Assembly (NCBI GenBank): GCA_958439195.1
Contig: OY288148.1
Coordinates: 1 to 64,000, forward strand
Length of the DNA stretch: 64,000 nt
DNA from: an uncultured Paracoccaceae bacterium
GTDB lineage: Bacteria; Pseudomonadota; Alphaproteobacteria; Rhodobacterales; Rhodobacteraceae
Reading direction: 5' to 3'
The translations under genes were made by a program, and so were the position numbers. Position 1 is the stretch's first letter, and the number at the start of each line of letters is the position of its first letter. The notes beneath the pieces were generated by a model. The model did not search any database and had not been told where the DNA came from. It worked only from the letters and a program-made list of their open reading frames with translations. Below are positions 18,739 to 28,059 of the stretch, in pieces.

Positions 18739-20031
18739 ATGCACGATATCCGCGCCATCCGCGAAAACCCCGCCGCCTTCGACGAAGGCTTGCGCCGCCG
18801 CGGCCTGCCCCCCGCCTCGCCCGAAATTCTGGCTCTGGATGCCGACCGCCGCGCCAAGATCGTGGCCGCCGAATCCGCCACCGCCGACCAGAACCGCGCG
18901 TCCAAGGATGTGGGTGCCGCCAAGGCCCGCGGCGACGACGCCGAATTTGAACGCCTCCGGACGCTTGTCTCTGAAAAGAAAGCAGAAATTGCCCGCCTCA
19001 CGGCCGAAGCGGATGCTCAGGATGCCGCCCTCCGCGACATGCTGATGCGCATCCCGAACCTGCCGCATGCCGATGTCCCCGAAGGCCGCGACGAAGACGA
19101 AAACGTCGAAATCCGCCGCTGGGGCACCCCGCGCGCCTTTGATTTCAAACCCTTGGAACATTTCGACATCCCTGGCGTAAAACCCGGAATGGATTTCGAG
19201 ACGGCGGCAAAACTCTCCGGCGCGCGCTTCGTCGTCCTGCGCGGCGCGGTCATCCGCGTCCACCGCGCTTTGGCCCAGATGATGCTGGATACCCACATCA
19301 CCGATCATGGCCTGATTGAGACCTGGACCCCCGTCCTCGTCAAGGAAGACGCCATGTATGGCACCAACCAGCTTCCGAAATTCGCCGAAGACAGCTACCA
19401 GACGACCAATGGCTGGTGGCTTGTCCCCACCTCCGAAGTGACGCTGACCAACACCGTCGCGGGCGATATTCTTGAAGAAAATCAACTCCCTATCCGCATG
19501 ACCGCCCACACCCAATGCTTCCGGTCCGAGGCAGGGTCGGCAGGCAAGGACACATCGGGAATGCTGCGCCAGCATCAATTCGAAAAGGTGGAAATGGTGT
19601 CCATCACGACGCCCGAAACCTCGCTCTCCGAACATGAACGGATGACCCGCTGTGCCGAAGCCATCCTGGAAAAGCTGGAACTGCCCTACCGCACCATCGT
19701 CCTATGCACCGGCGACATGGGCTTTGGCGCGCAGAAAACCCATGACCTGGAGGTGTGGCTTCCCGGCCAGAACCGCTACCGCGAAATCTCCTCCGTCTCC
19801 GTCTGCGGCGATTTTCAGGCCCGCCGCATGAACGCCCGCTTCCGCCCCGCCGGCGGCGGCAAGCCGGATTTCGTCCACACCCTCAATGGCTCCGGCCTCG
19901 CCGTGGGCCGCACCCTGATCGCGGTCTTGGAAAACGGACAGCAGGCCGACGGCTCCGTCACCCTGCCCGCCGCTCTCCACCCCTATCTGGGCGGCAAGAC
20001 CCGGATCGCGCCCGACGGCACCCTGAACTGA
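18739..20031 (+). CDS. serS: Seryl-tRNA synthetase
   Basis: A 430-residue class II aminoacyl-tRNA synthetase that charges tRNA-Ser and tRNA-Sec with serine. It has an N-terminal antiparallel coiled-coil tRNA-binding arm (about residues 30-105, rich in Ala/Glu/Lys), then the catalytic core with motif 2 (CFRSEAGSAGKDTSGMLRQHQF, split at residue 265 onward as CFRSEAGSAG and GMLRQHQFEK) and motif 3 (LAVGRTLIAVLENGQ). The start at 18739 (MHDIRAIREN) matches the family; the longer upstream frame is not protein-like. A TspO-like gene follows after 56 bases and may be cotranscribed. Confidence 0.98.
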   Translation: MHDIRAIRENPAAFDEGLRRRGLPPASPEILALDADRRAKIVAAESATADQNRASKDVGAAKARGDDAEFERLRTLVSEKKAEIARLTAEADAQDAALRDMLMRIPNLPHADVPEGRDEDENVEIRRWGTPRAFDFKPLEHFDIPGVKPGMDFETAAKLSGARFVVLRGAVIRVHRALAQMMLDTHITDHGLIETWTPVLVKEDAMYGTNQLPKFAEDSYQTTNGWWLVPTSEVTLTNTVAGDILEENQLPIRMTAHTQCFRSEAGSAGKDTSGMLRQHQFEKVEMVSITTPETSLSEHERMTRCAEAILEKLELPYRTIVLCTGDMGFGAQKTHDLEVWLPGQNRYREISSVSVCGDFQARRMNARFRPAGGGKPDFVHTLNGSGLAVGRTLIAVLENGQQADGSVTLPAALHPYLGGKTRIAPDGTLN

Positions 20032-20087
20032 CAGCAGAAACCGACCGACACCTGCGCCCATTTCCAATGACAAGAGCTTGAAACCCA

Positions 20088-20789
20088 ATGACATTCCGCG
20101 CCATCTTGCTGCTTCTTGTCACCCTCGCCTTCGGCGCGGCCCCCCTGATCACGCCACCGTTCCGCGGCTATGACCCGGCCCTCTTCCCGGTCCAGATCGT
20201 CGATCCTGCCGTCCAACCTGCCGGATATGCCTTTTCGATCTGGGGACTGATCTACCTCTGGCTCATCGCCCACGCGGCGTTCAGCCTTTGGAAACGCACC
20301 GACAACACGGTCTGGGACCGGACCCGATGGCCGCTGATCCTGTCGGTTGCCCTCGGCTCGGCCTGGCTGTCCATCGCCCCTGTCGCACCGATCCTGGCCA
20401 CGGTGGTCATCTGGATCATGGCCGCCACCGCCATCACAGCTTTTCTGCGCGCCGATACGGAAACCGACCGCTGGATGCTCTCTGCCCCCATCGCAATCCT
20501 TGCAGGCTGGCTTTCCGCCGCGGCCGCCGTCTCCACCGGCGTTGTAATCTCCGGCTACGGCCTGTTGCCAGACACCGCTGCGGCCGCGGCCATGATTGCC
20601 GTCACTTTGGCGCTGGCCACCTGGGTGCAGCGCACAAAGCCCCGCATGCCAGTCTATGGCCTGACCGTGATCTGGGCACTGATCGGCGTGACCGTTGCCA
20701 ATGCGGGCATCAACCCCATCATCGCCATCCTTGCCGGCATCGGCATCGCCCTGATGGCGCTGACCCTTGCCACCAACCGCCGCGCCTAA
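20088..20789 (+). CDS. TspO/MBR-related membrane protein
   Basis: A 233-residue membrane protein with about seven hydrophobic segments. The motif QPAGYAFSIWGLIYLWLIAHA near residues 45-65 (split: PAGYAFSIWG, IYLWLIAHA) is like the P-x-W-x-F-x-x-V/I-W helix region of tryptophan-rich sensory (TspO/MBR) proteins, and sequences of this longer type are widespread in Rhodobacterales under that name. Classical TspO is about 160 residues with five helices, so this is an extended relative and ligand binding cannot be assumed. It follows serS closely on the same strand. Function unknown; membrane location is clear. Confidence 0.7.
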   Translation: MTFRAILLLLVTLAFGAAPLITPPFRGYDPALFPVQIVDPAVQPAGYAFSIWGLIYLWLIAHAAFSLWKRTDNTVWDRTRWPLILSVALGSAWLSIAPVAPILATVVIWIMAATAITAFLRADTETDRWMLSAPIAILAGWLSAAAAVSTGVVISGYGLLPDTAAAAAMIAVTLALATWVQRTKPRMPVYGLTVIWALIGVTVANAGINPIIAILAGIGIALMALTLATNRRA

Positions 20790-20931
20790 GGCAAAGGATC
20801 ACGGGCCTGCGGATCAGTGGCCTGCCACTATCCTGGCCCAAATACTCGGCCCCACCATCACCGGACCGGACCAACCTCACCGAATGGCGCCTGCCTCCCT
20901 TTTGGGGAAAGGCAAAAGCGCGCCAACCCGG

Positions 20932-22398
20932 TCAATCCTTCCGGCCTTCCTTATGCTTACGCAGGCGGGATGGGGTGTGGAACTTGCGGTCCTTGAACGG
21001 GTTTTTCTCGCCCTGTGACCGGAACATGATGCGGATCGGCACGCCCGGCATTTCGAAATGGTCGCGCAACCCGTTCACCAGATAGCGTTTATAGCTTTCG
21101 GGCATCTCATCAGGCCGCGAACACATGATTACAAAGCCCGGAGGCCGCGCCTTCACCTGCGTCATGTAGCGCAGCTTGATCCGGTGCCCGCCGGGTGCCG
21201 GCGGCGGGTGCGCCTCGGTCATCGCGCCCAGCCAGGTGTTCAACCGCGCCGTCGTGATCCGCTTGTTCCAGATGTCATGCGCGCGGCGGATCGCGTCATG
21301 CAGCCGGTCCAGCCCCCGGCCTGTCTTGGCCGACACCGTCACCAAAGGCGCGCCGCGCAACTGCGGCAACAGCCGTTCGAACATCTCCTTCAGTTCGGCC
21401 AGCTTTTCCTGCTTTTCGTCTTCCAGATCCCACTTGTTGACGGCGATCACCACCGCTCGTCCTTCGGTTTCCGCATAATCCGCGATCCGCAGATCCTGCA
21501 CCTCGAAGGGGATCTCGACATCCAGCAACACCACAACCACTTCGGCAAAGCGCACGGCGCGCAGCCCATCGGCGACCGACAGCTTTTCCAACTTCTCCGT
21601 CACCCGCGCCTTCTTGCGCATCCCGGCGGTGTCAAAAATCCGGATCGGCGTTCCCATCCAGTCGGACCGGACCGAAATCGCATCCCGCGTGATCCCCGCC
21701 TCCGGCCCCGTCAGCAACCGATCCTCGCCGATGATCTTGTTGATCAGCGTGGATTTTCCGGCATTGGGCCGCCCGATCACGGCAATCTGCAACGGCTTTT
21801 TCGCGGTCGGGCGATAGGCGGTGGCCTCGGCCTCCTCCTCGCTCAACTCCTCAGAGACATCAACCTCAACCTCGGGCGTATTCGCAGCCTCTCGCTCGGC
21901 AAATTCCTCGCGGAACGGCAGCAGGATGCGATACAGGTCATCCATCCCTTCGCCATGCTCTGCCGAAAGGCGGATCGGCTCACCCAGACCCAGCGACCAC
22001 GCCTCCAGCGCGCCGCTATCGCCCGCCGCACCCTCGGCCTTGTTCACGCCCAGGATCACGCGGGCGTTCTTCTTGCGCAGAATATCGGCAAAGACTTCAT
22101 CGGTGGGCATCACCCCCATCCGCCCGTCGATCAGGAACAGGCACACATCGGCCAGTTCAACCGCCCGTTCCGTAAGCCGCCGCATCCGGCCCTGAAGGCT
22201 GTCATCGGTCACTTCTTCAAGACCGGCCGTGTCAATCACGGTGAACCGCAGGTCGTAAAGCCGCGCATCCCCCTCGCGCAGGTCGCGCGTCACGCCTGGC
22301 TGGTCATCGACCAACGCCAGCTTTCGCCCGACCAGACGGTTGAACAGCGTGGATTTTCCCACATTGGGGCGACCCACGATCGCAAGGGTGAAGCTCAT
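20932..22398 (-). CDS. der: Ribosome assembly GTPase Der (EngA)
   Basis: A 488-residue tandem GTPase needed for 50S subunit maturation. G domain 1 has GRPNVGKS (residues 9-16) and DTAGLE; G domain 2 has GRPNAGKS (209-216), DTAGMRKK and NKWD. The first domain has NKAE at 119-122 instead of NKxD, a variation I associate with alphaproteobacterial Der. An acidic Glu-rich linker (about 168-192) joins the domains and a KH-like C-terminal domain ends in a basic tail (RKHKEGRKD). It lies downstream of bamB on the same strand with a 48-base gap. Confidence 0.97.
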   Translation of the reverse strand: MSFTLAIVGRPNVGKSTLFNRLVGRKLALVDDQPGVTRDLREGDARLYDLRFTVIDTAGLEEVTDDSLQGRMRRLTERAVELADVCLFLIDGRMGVMPTDEVFADILRKKNARVILGVNKAEGAAGDSGALEAWSLGLGEPIRLSAEHGEGMDDLYRILLPFREEFAEREAANTPEVEVDVSEELSEEEAEATAYRPTAKKPLQIAVIGRPNAGKSTLINKIIGEDRLLTGPEAGITRDAISVRSDWMGTPIRIFDTAGMRKKARVTEKLEKLSVADGLRAVRFAEVVVVLLDVEIPFEVQDLRIADYAETEGRAVVIAVNKWDLEDEKQEKLAELKEMFERLLPQLRGAPLVTVSAKTGRGLDRLHDAIRRAHDIWNKRITTARLNTWLGAMTEAHPPPAPGGHRIKLRYMTQVKARPPGFVIMCSRPDEMPESYKRYLVNGLRDHFEMPGVPIRIMFRSQGEKNPFKDRKFHTPSRLRKHKEGRKD

Positions 22399-22446
22399 CT
22401 TCCACTCCGGAATTCCGAAAGAGGAACCCCTTACACGGGGAACCCG

Positions 22447-23811
22447 TCAACGGAAAGCGTGAAGTTGCCCATTCCCGCTGACCACGAACATCGTCCCGCC
22501 CGCCAACGCCGGCGGGGCCGCGGCACCGCCCGGTATTTCCGCGCCGCCCACCAGCGACCCGTCCGCCGGGTTGAACAGCCGCAACTGCCCGTCACCCGAC
22601 ACCACCGCCAGCCGCCCGCCTGCCAGCACGGGTCCGAAATGCGGAACAACGGCCAGGCGCCGCTTGGGTTTTTCCTTGGTAAAATAGGGCATGTCGATGG
22701 CCCAGATCACCGCGCCGGTCGATGCATCCAACCGGACCAGCCGGTTCTCGTCATTCACCAGGAACACCGATCCACCCACAACCAAAGGCGCGTTCAGCGC
22801 CCCTTCCACGGCGGTCCAGATCCGTTCACCCGACGATGTGTCCAACGCCGCCGTCCGGCCCGACGCCGTGCCGACATAGGTCACATCCCCCAGCACCACC
22901 GCATCCCCGGTAATGTCGGTCACACCGGCATAGGCACGGCCCACACGTTGCCCCGTCACCGGCGCTTGCCAGACCTGCAATCCCGAAACCTTCAGCGCCG
23001 CGGTGATCGATCCGTTGGTGAACGGGAACAACACCACATTTTCACCGACCGACGGCCCCGCCGCCCCGATCATGCCCGTCGCACCCACAGCCCCCGGCAC
23101 GGTCCATTGCACCCGCCCCGTATCGGCCGCAATCGCCCAGCCCGATCCATCCCGGCCCGACACATAGACCGTTCCGCCGGAAACCGTCGGCGCGCCTGTG
23201 ACCGCACTGTCCAGTCGCTGCCGCCAGACCACGCCACCGCTGGCCGCATCTAGGGCCACCAATTCGCCGTAGGCCGTTGCCGCAAAAACCCGGCCACCGC
23301 CTGCCGCCAGCCCACCACCCGAAACACCGCCGCCGCGGTCAAACTCGGCCGTCAGGTTCGATTGCCACAGCACCGCGCCATTCGTGCCCGTGGCCTGCAC
23401 CACCGCCGCCGAATCCATCGTATAGACCCGGCCATCCGCCACCACAGGGGCCGCGCTCACGCGGTTCTTGCGGCTGTTGCCCTGTCCGATATTCACCGAA
23501 AACACCCGCGCGGGGGCCGCCGACAGCACGCCATGCGGCTGTGCATGGTTGGCCGCGCCACCGCGCTGCGCCCATTCCGCATTGGCCACCGCCGCAGGCA
23601 ACGAAATCGGCACCGACTGGTTTTCGGCCCGGATCGGCGCGGCAACCGGCGCGGGCTGGCCCTCTACCGGAACCGACGCTTCCAATGGCTCCCGCACCGA
23701 AAACCGTTCGCCCGGCAGGATCAGCTCCCGCTCGCACCCGGCAAGGGCCGTCGCCATGGCGAGCCCCGAGATCGTCACCCAAAACCTGCGCTTCACCGTC
23801 CCGGCCCCCAT
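22447..23811 (-). CDS. bamB: Outer membrane assembly lipoprotein BamB (PQQ-like beta-propeller)
   Basis: A 454-residue lipoprotein with signal peptide and lipobox TALAGC (Cys26). The body shows repeated propeller blades of the type GRVYTMDSAAVVQATGTNGAVLWQ (split: GRVYTMD, GAVLWQSNL) and GELVALDAASGGVVWRQ, the PQQ-repeat pattern of BamB. It supports insertion of beta-barrel proteins in the outer membrane. I used ATG 23811; a longer frame to 23925 overlaps the upstream gene and is Arg-rich without a signal. Gene order YfgM-like, bamB, der matches that in many proteobacteria. Confidence 0.9.
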   Translation of the reverse strand: MGAGTVKRRFWVTISGLAMATALAGCERELILPGERFSVREPLEASVPVEGQPAPVAAPIRAENQSVPISLPAAVANAEWAQRGGAANHAQPHGVLSAAPARVFSVNIGQGNSRKNRVSAAPVVADGRVYTMDSAAVVQATGTNGAVLWQSNLTAEFDRGGGVSGGGLAAGGGRVFAATAYGELVALDAASGGVVWRQRLDSAVTGAPTVSGGTVYVSGRDGSGWAIAADTGRVQWTVPGAVGATGMIGAAGPSVGENVVLFPFTNGSITAALKVSGLQVWQAPVTGQRVGRAYAGVTDITGDAVVLGDVTYVGTASGRTAALDTSSGERIWTAVEGALNAPLVVGGSVFLVNDENRLVRLDASTGAVIWAIDMPYFTKEKPKRRLAVVPHFGPVLAGGRLAVVSGDGQLRLFNPADGSLVGGAEIPGGAAAPPALAGGTMFVVSGNGQLHAFR

Positions 23812-23857
23812 GTTGCCTTGCGTCCGCTTCTCGCTTGGGCCAAACCGCCCCATCCCG

Positions 23858-24541
23858 TCAGCCCGCATCATCCGCGCCCGCCTCCGGCGCGACAGCAGCA
23901 GGTGCCACCTCGCCCCCAAGCGCAATGATCATTTCCTGCGCCCGCGACCGCACGCCCCCCGGCGCTTCCTGATCGGTCAACAGCACAGTCAGCGCGGCAA
24001 TCGCCTCATCCGTCCGGTCCTCTTCGACCAGCAGATAGGCCATCTGTTCCAACGCCATCGTGCGATAAGGCCGCCCCGGCGCGGCAATCCCGTCCAGCGC
24101 CGCGCGCCGATCCGACAGGGGCATGTCCGCGCCCGCCACGACCACCCGCCGCAGCACCGCCAGATCACGATAACTTGGCGGTTGCGATGCGTCGTTGGCC
24201 AATGCCTCCAGCGCCGCCAAGGTTCCCGCGCGGTCCCCCACCGGGTCAGAGGCCAGCAGCAATTGCAGCACCGCCGCTTGCGACCCTTCGGCGGGAATCG
24301 CCCCCAGCGCCGTAACCCGATCTTCGGGCGCGCCCAGATCAAGCGCATCAAGCACCGCATCACCAAACGCCTCGGCCTTCGCCTCGGCCTGCGTGCGCTG
24401 CCATTCGGTCCAGCCGGCACCGCCAACGATGCCCAGAACCGCGACCACCCCGATCCAGCCGTATTTGCGGAACATGGCAAACAGCCTGTCGCGGCGGACC
24501 TCTTCGGTCACCTCATCAATAAAGCTGTCAGGGTTGCTCAC
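23858..24541 (-). CDS. YfgM-like tetratricopeptide membrane protein
   Basis: A 227-residue protein with a short cytoplasmic N-terminus (MSNPDSFIDEVTEEVRRDRL), one membrane helix (about residues 28-44) and an alanine-rich helical periplasmic domain built like TPR repeats. This matches the YfgM/ancillary SecYEG subunit architecture, and its place upstream of bamB and der matches too. It likely links the translocon to periplasmic chaperones. The C-terminus is low complexity (APAAVAPEAGADDAG). First gene of a YfgM-bamB-der operon. Confidence 0.82.
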   Translation of the reverse strand: MSNPDSFIDEVTEEVRRDRLFAMFRKYGWIGVVAVLGIVGGAGWTEWQRTQAEAKAEAFGDAVLDALDLGAPEDRVTALGAIPAEGSQAAVLQLLLASDPVGDRAGTLAALEALANDASQPPSYRDLAVLRRVVVAGADMPLSDRRAALDGIAAPGRPYRTMALEQMAYLLVEEDRTDEAIAALTVLLTDQEAPGGVRSRAQEMIIALGGEVAPAAVAPEAGADDAG

Positions 24542-24727
24542 GGGCCTCTCCAGTCCTTTTCCCCCGTCTTACACGCAAGCGGGAACCCTTGCCAAGCCCC
24601 GCACCCGTTCCGACGGCAGCATGGTGACATTGGCGCTGCCGCAGCCTGACCCGGAAAGGAACAGAATTTCTCCACATCTGACAGGCAGACTATAGGCTGT
24701 GTAATGTAATCAGTGCCGGGTTGTGAC

Positions 24728-26073
24728 ATGGGTTTTGAATTCTTGATGTGGCCGCTGCTCTTTGTGGCCTTGGTCGGCTACGATCTTTTCAGCGGAAATG
24801 ATGATGCCGCCGACGACGCGGCCGCTGTTTCCGATACGGACCCATCCGACGATAGCCCGCCCGATACCGGCCCAGATGCCGGCTACATCGCCACCACCAC
24901 CACAACAGGGCCAAAAAGCGAAACCGGACAGCCTGATGCCACGGCGCTTTATGATGACGCCGAATACACCGATCGGGTCATCGGCAGCGACGGCAATGAT
25001 GTGCTGTCCTCCAGTTCCAGCAACGGCGCGACAACCGACGTCGCGTTCTTCGGCGGCGCGGGCGATGATTCCGTGACCGGATCAACGGATGACGATTGGG
25101 CCGAAGGCGGCAGCGACAATGACACCCTTCTCATGGGCGGCGGCGACGATTTTGCCTTTGGCGGGTCCGGCAATGATACGGCGCAGGGCGACACGGGGGC
25201 CGACTTCCTGCATGGCGGTCTGGGCAATGACAGCCTGTCAGGCGGCACAGGGGCCGACAGCCTGCATGGCGGCGGGGGCGATGATGCCGTAACCGCAGAT
25301 GCGGGGGATGATGTCCTTTATGGCGGGTCGGGCAATGACAGCCTTGATGGCGGGGCCGACAATGACACGCTGTCCGGCGGCACCGGAAGTGACAGCCTGA
25401 CCGGCGGCATCGGGAATGACGCCCTTCTCGGCGATGCAGGCGATGATCTGCTTGGCGGGGGCGCCGGCAATGACACCCTGATCGGCGGCACCGGCAATGA
25501 CACCGTTCAGGCGGATGACGGCAACGACATCCTGTCTGGCCTTGATGGCGATGACATCATGCAAGGCGGTTTCGGCAATGACAGCCTGTCCGGTGGCAAT
25601 GATCCGGTGGCAATGATGATGACACACTCGCCGGTGGCGAAGGAAATGACACGCTGCTTGGCGGCGCTGGCACGGATCTGCTGACGGGCGATGCCGGAAA
25701 TGACACGCTATCCGGCGAGGGCGGTCAGGACACGCTGTCCGGCGGCGCAGGCAATGACAGCCTGTCGGGCGGCGATGAAGATGACCGTCTCGTCGCCGGT
25801 TCCGGGGATGACACAGTGACCGGCGGCACCGGTGCCGACAGCTTTGTGCTGGAAACCGCAGACCGGCCCGCAGGCGTGACCACGATCACCGATCTGTCCG
25901 CATCAGACAGCCTGATTGTCGAATGGACTGGAACCACCCCGCCGGTCATCACGATCACGTCTGACACGGCCAACAACCAGTCATCCATCCTGATCGATGG
26001 CGTCCTGTCAGCGCAGGTTCAAGGCACATCAACCCTGACCGCAGATCGGGTGATCCTGACCCGCCTGCCCTGA
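24728..26073 (+). pseudogene. RTX calcium-binding repeat protein broken by a 14-bp tandem duplication
   Basis: The start MGFEFLMWPLLFVALVGYDL gives one N-terminal membrane helix, then an acidic Asp-rich region, then about 20 RTX nonapeptides of the GGxGxDxLx type. The frame is interrupted near base 25600: the 14-mer CCGGTGGCAATGAT occurs twice in tandem (25590-25603 and 25604-25617), shifting the frame so that the product ends at 25684 (318 residues). Removing one copy joins GGNDDD to TLAGGEGNDTLLGG and gives an exact 443-residue reading to the TGA at 26073, with a C-terminal non-repeat domain (SFVLETADRPAG...). Intact, the product would be exported or surface-anchored and bind calcium. It may be a real slipped-strand mutation or a sequence error. 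Confidence 0.88.
25590..25617 (+). repeat. 14-bp perfect tandem duplication causing a frameshift
   Basis: CCGGTGGCAATGAT is repeated twice back to back within the RTX repeat region. 14 is not a multiple of three, and deleting one copy restores a full open frame. The surrounding RTX units repeat GGCAATGA many times, which favours slippage. Confidence 0.95.
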
Positions 26074-26110
26074 CCCGCAAATCCCGTCCGAAACCCCCAG
26101 CGCTGGCGGA

Positions 26111-27949
26111 TCACTCCGCCGCCAGCGGTTCGTCCTCTTCCGATGATTGGCGCGCCCACATGGCGGCATAGCGCCCCCCCCGGCCCAACAATTCTTCATG
26201 CGTGCCACGTTCCACGATCTCGCCCGCTTCCAGCACGATGATCTGATCCGCATCCGCAATTGTCGAAAGCCGGTGCGCGATGGTGATCACCGTCCGCCCC
26301 TGCCCCATCTCGCGCAGGCTGTCCTGAATGTCCCGCTCGGTCTGGGTATCCAGCGCGCTTGTCGCCTCGTCCAGGATCAGGATCGGCGGATTCTTCAACA
26401 AGGTGCGCGCAATGCCCACCCGCTGCTTTTCCCCGCCCGACAGCTTCAACCCCCGCTCGCCCACCGTGGTGTCATACCCTTCCGGCAACGAACTGATGAA
26501 ATCGTGGATCTTTGCAGCCTTGGCCGCAGCCACAATATCCGCCTCGGTGGCGTCAGCACGGCCATAGGCGATGTTATAGCGCACCGTATCGTTGAACAGC
26601 ACCGTATCCTGCGGCACCACCCCGATCTGGGCGTGAATACTGCTTTGCGTCACATCGCGCAGGTCCTGCCCGTCAATGCGGATCGCACCGCCGCTTACGT
26701 CATAGAACCGGAACATCAGCCGCCCGATGGTCGATTTGCCGGAACCCGACGGCCCCACCAGCGCCACCCGATGCCCCGCAGGCACCGACAGGCTGATCCC
26801 CTTCAGGATCGGCCGCGCCGCATCATAGCCGAACGCCACCCGGTCAAACTCTACCGCGCCGCCCCGCACCTCCAGCGGCTTGGCCCCGGCCTTGTCCACC
26901 ACTTCCGCAGGCTGCCCCAGCAGGCCGAACATCTCGCCCATATCCACCAGCGCCTGACGGATTTCCCGGTAAACCGTGCCAAGGAAATTCAGCGGCATGG
27001 TGATCTGGATCATGTAGGCGTTGACCATTACGAAATCGCCCACCGTCAATTCGCCCCGCTGCACGCCCAGCGCCGCCATCGACATCACGATGACAAGGCC
27101 CGAGGTGATCAGGAACGCCTGCCCCGCATTCAGGAACGAAAGGCTTTGCCCGGTCTTGACCGCCGCCACCTCATAGTGCTGCATCGCCCGGTCATAGCGC
27201 GCCGCCTCGCGTTCTTCGGCGTTGAAATACTTGACCGTTTCGTAATTCAACAGGCTGTCGATCGCCTTCTGGTTGGCGTCCGTGTCCTGATCGTTCATCT
27301 CGCGGCGCAGCTTCACCCGCCATTCCGTGACCTTGAAGGTGAACATCACATAAAGCGTGATCACCACCACCACGACGGCCATATACGAAAACCCGAACAG
27401 CGTCGCAAAGATCACCGCCACCATCGCCAGTTCAAGGATCAATGGCCCGATGGAAAACAGCATGAAGCGCAGCAGGAAATCCACACCCTTCACGCCGCGT
27501 TCGATGATCCGGCTTAGGCCCCCGGTCTTGCGCGTGATATGATAGCGCAGCGACAGGCGGTGAATATGGGTAAACGTCTCCAGCGCCAGCTTGCGCAGCG
27601 CCCGCTGCCCCACCCGCACGAACACCGCATCGCGCAATTCCTGAAACGCCACCGTCCCCAACCGAGCAAGGCCATAGGCCACGGTCAGCCCCACCGCTGT
27701 CAGCCCCAGAATGGTGCCCGCATCCGGCGTCTCACCCGCCAGCGCATCCACCGCCTGCTTATAGATGAACGGCGTCGTCACCGACACGATCTTTGCCGCA
27801 ATCAGCAGCAGCAGCGCCGCCACCACCCGCCGCTTCACCCAAGGCTCGCCATCGGGCCAAAGATAGGGCAGCACGCGGCGAATGGTGTGCCACCCGTTTG
27901 AAGGCCGGTCTTGCCGGGTTGTGTTGGTATCAGGCGGTGTTGGTCGCAT
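26111..27949 (-). CDS. Atm1-type ABC exporter (fused membrane and ATPase domains)
   Basis: A 612-residue half-transporter that forms a homodimer in the inner membrane. An N-terminal six-helix domain (about residues 40-340) contains the Atm1-like HRLSLRYHITRKTGGLSRIIERG (split: LSLRYHITRKTG, LSRIIERG) and LLNYETVKYFNAEEREAARY segments. The ATPase domain has Walker A GPSGSGKST at about residue 400, signature LSGGEKQRVGIARTLL near 500, and Walker B ILILDEATSALD. The closest characterised type I recall is NaAtm1, which exports glutathione conjugates and heavy-metal thiolates; mitochondrial Atm1 serves iron-sulfur assembly. The C-terminus is acidic. No metal-resistance genes adjoin it, so a housekeeping role is plausible. 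Confidence 0.9.
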   Translation of the reverse strand: MRPTPPDTNTTRQDRPSNGWHTIRRVLPYLWPDGEPWVKRRVVAALLLLIAAKIVSVTTPFIYKQAVDALAGETPDAGTILGLTAVGLTVAYGLARLGTVAFQELRDAVFVRVGQRALRKLALETFTHIHRLSLRYHITRKTGGLSRIIERGVKGVDFLLRFMLFSIGPLILELAMVAVIFATLFGFSYMAVVVVVITLYVMFTFKVTEWRVKLRREMNDQDTDANQKAIDSLLNYETVKYFNAEEREAARYDRAMQHYEVAAVKTGQSLSFLNAGQAFLITSGLVIVMSMAALGVQRGELTVGDFVMVNAYMIQITMPLNFLGTVYREIRQALVDMGEMFGLLGQPAEVVDKAGAKPLEVRGGAVEFDRVAFGYDAARPILKGISLSVPAGHRVALVGPSGSGKSTIGRLMFRFYDVSGGAIRIDGQDLRDVTQSSIHAQIGVVPQDTVLFNDTVRYNIAYGRADATEADIVAAAKAAKIHDFISSLPEGYDTTVGERGLKLSGGEKQRVGIARTLLKNPPILILDEATSALDTQTERDIQDSLREMGQGRTVITIAHRLSTIADADQIIVLEAGEIVERGTHEELLGRGGRYAAMWARQSSEEDEPLAAE

Positions 27950-28059
27950 GGGTCGGTCCTCTTCCGCCTCTACCTATGCGTCCCGCCGCAAAAGCACCAG
28001 AGGGCGCTGCGCAGCCCCCTCTGTGCATTGCTGCATCGCTCACCCTTCGGACCGATGGC

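Noticed and set aside
21058..23253. A 731-codon open frame antisense to der and bamB
   Set aside because: Both der and bamB are clear. The antisense protein has no motif and no credible start.
25816..26073. A separate 85-residue gene after the RTX gene
   Set aside because: It is the in-frame continuation of the RTX gene once the 14-bp duplication is removed. It has no independent ribosome binding site.
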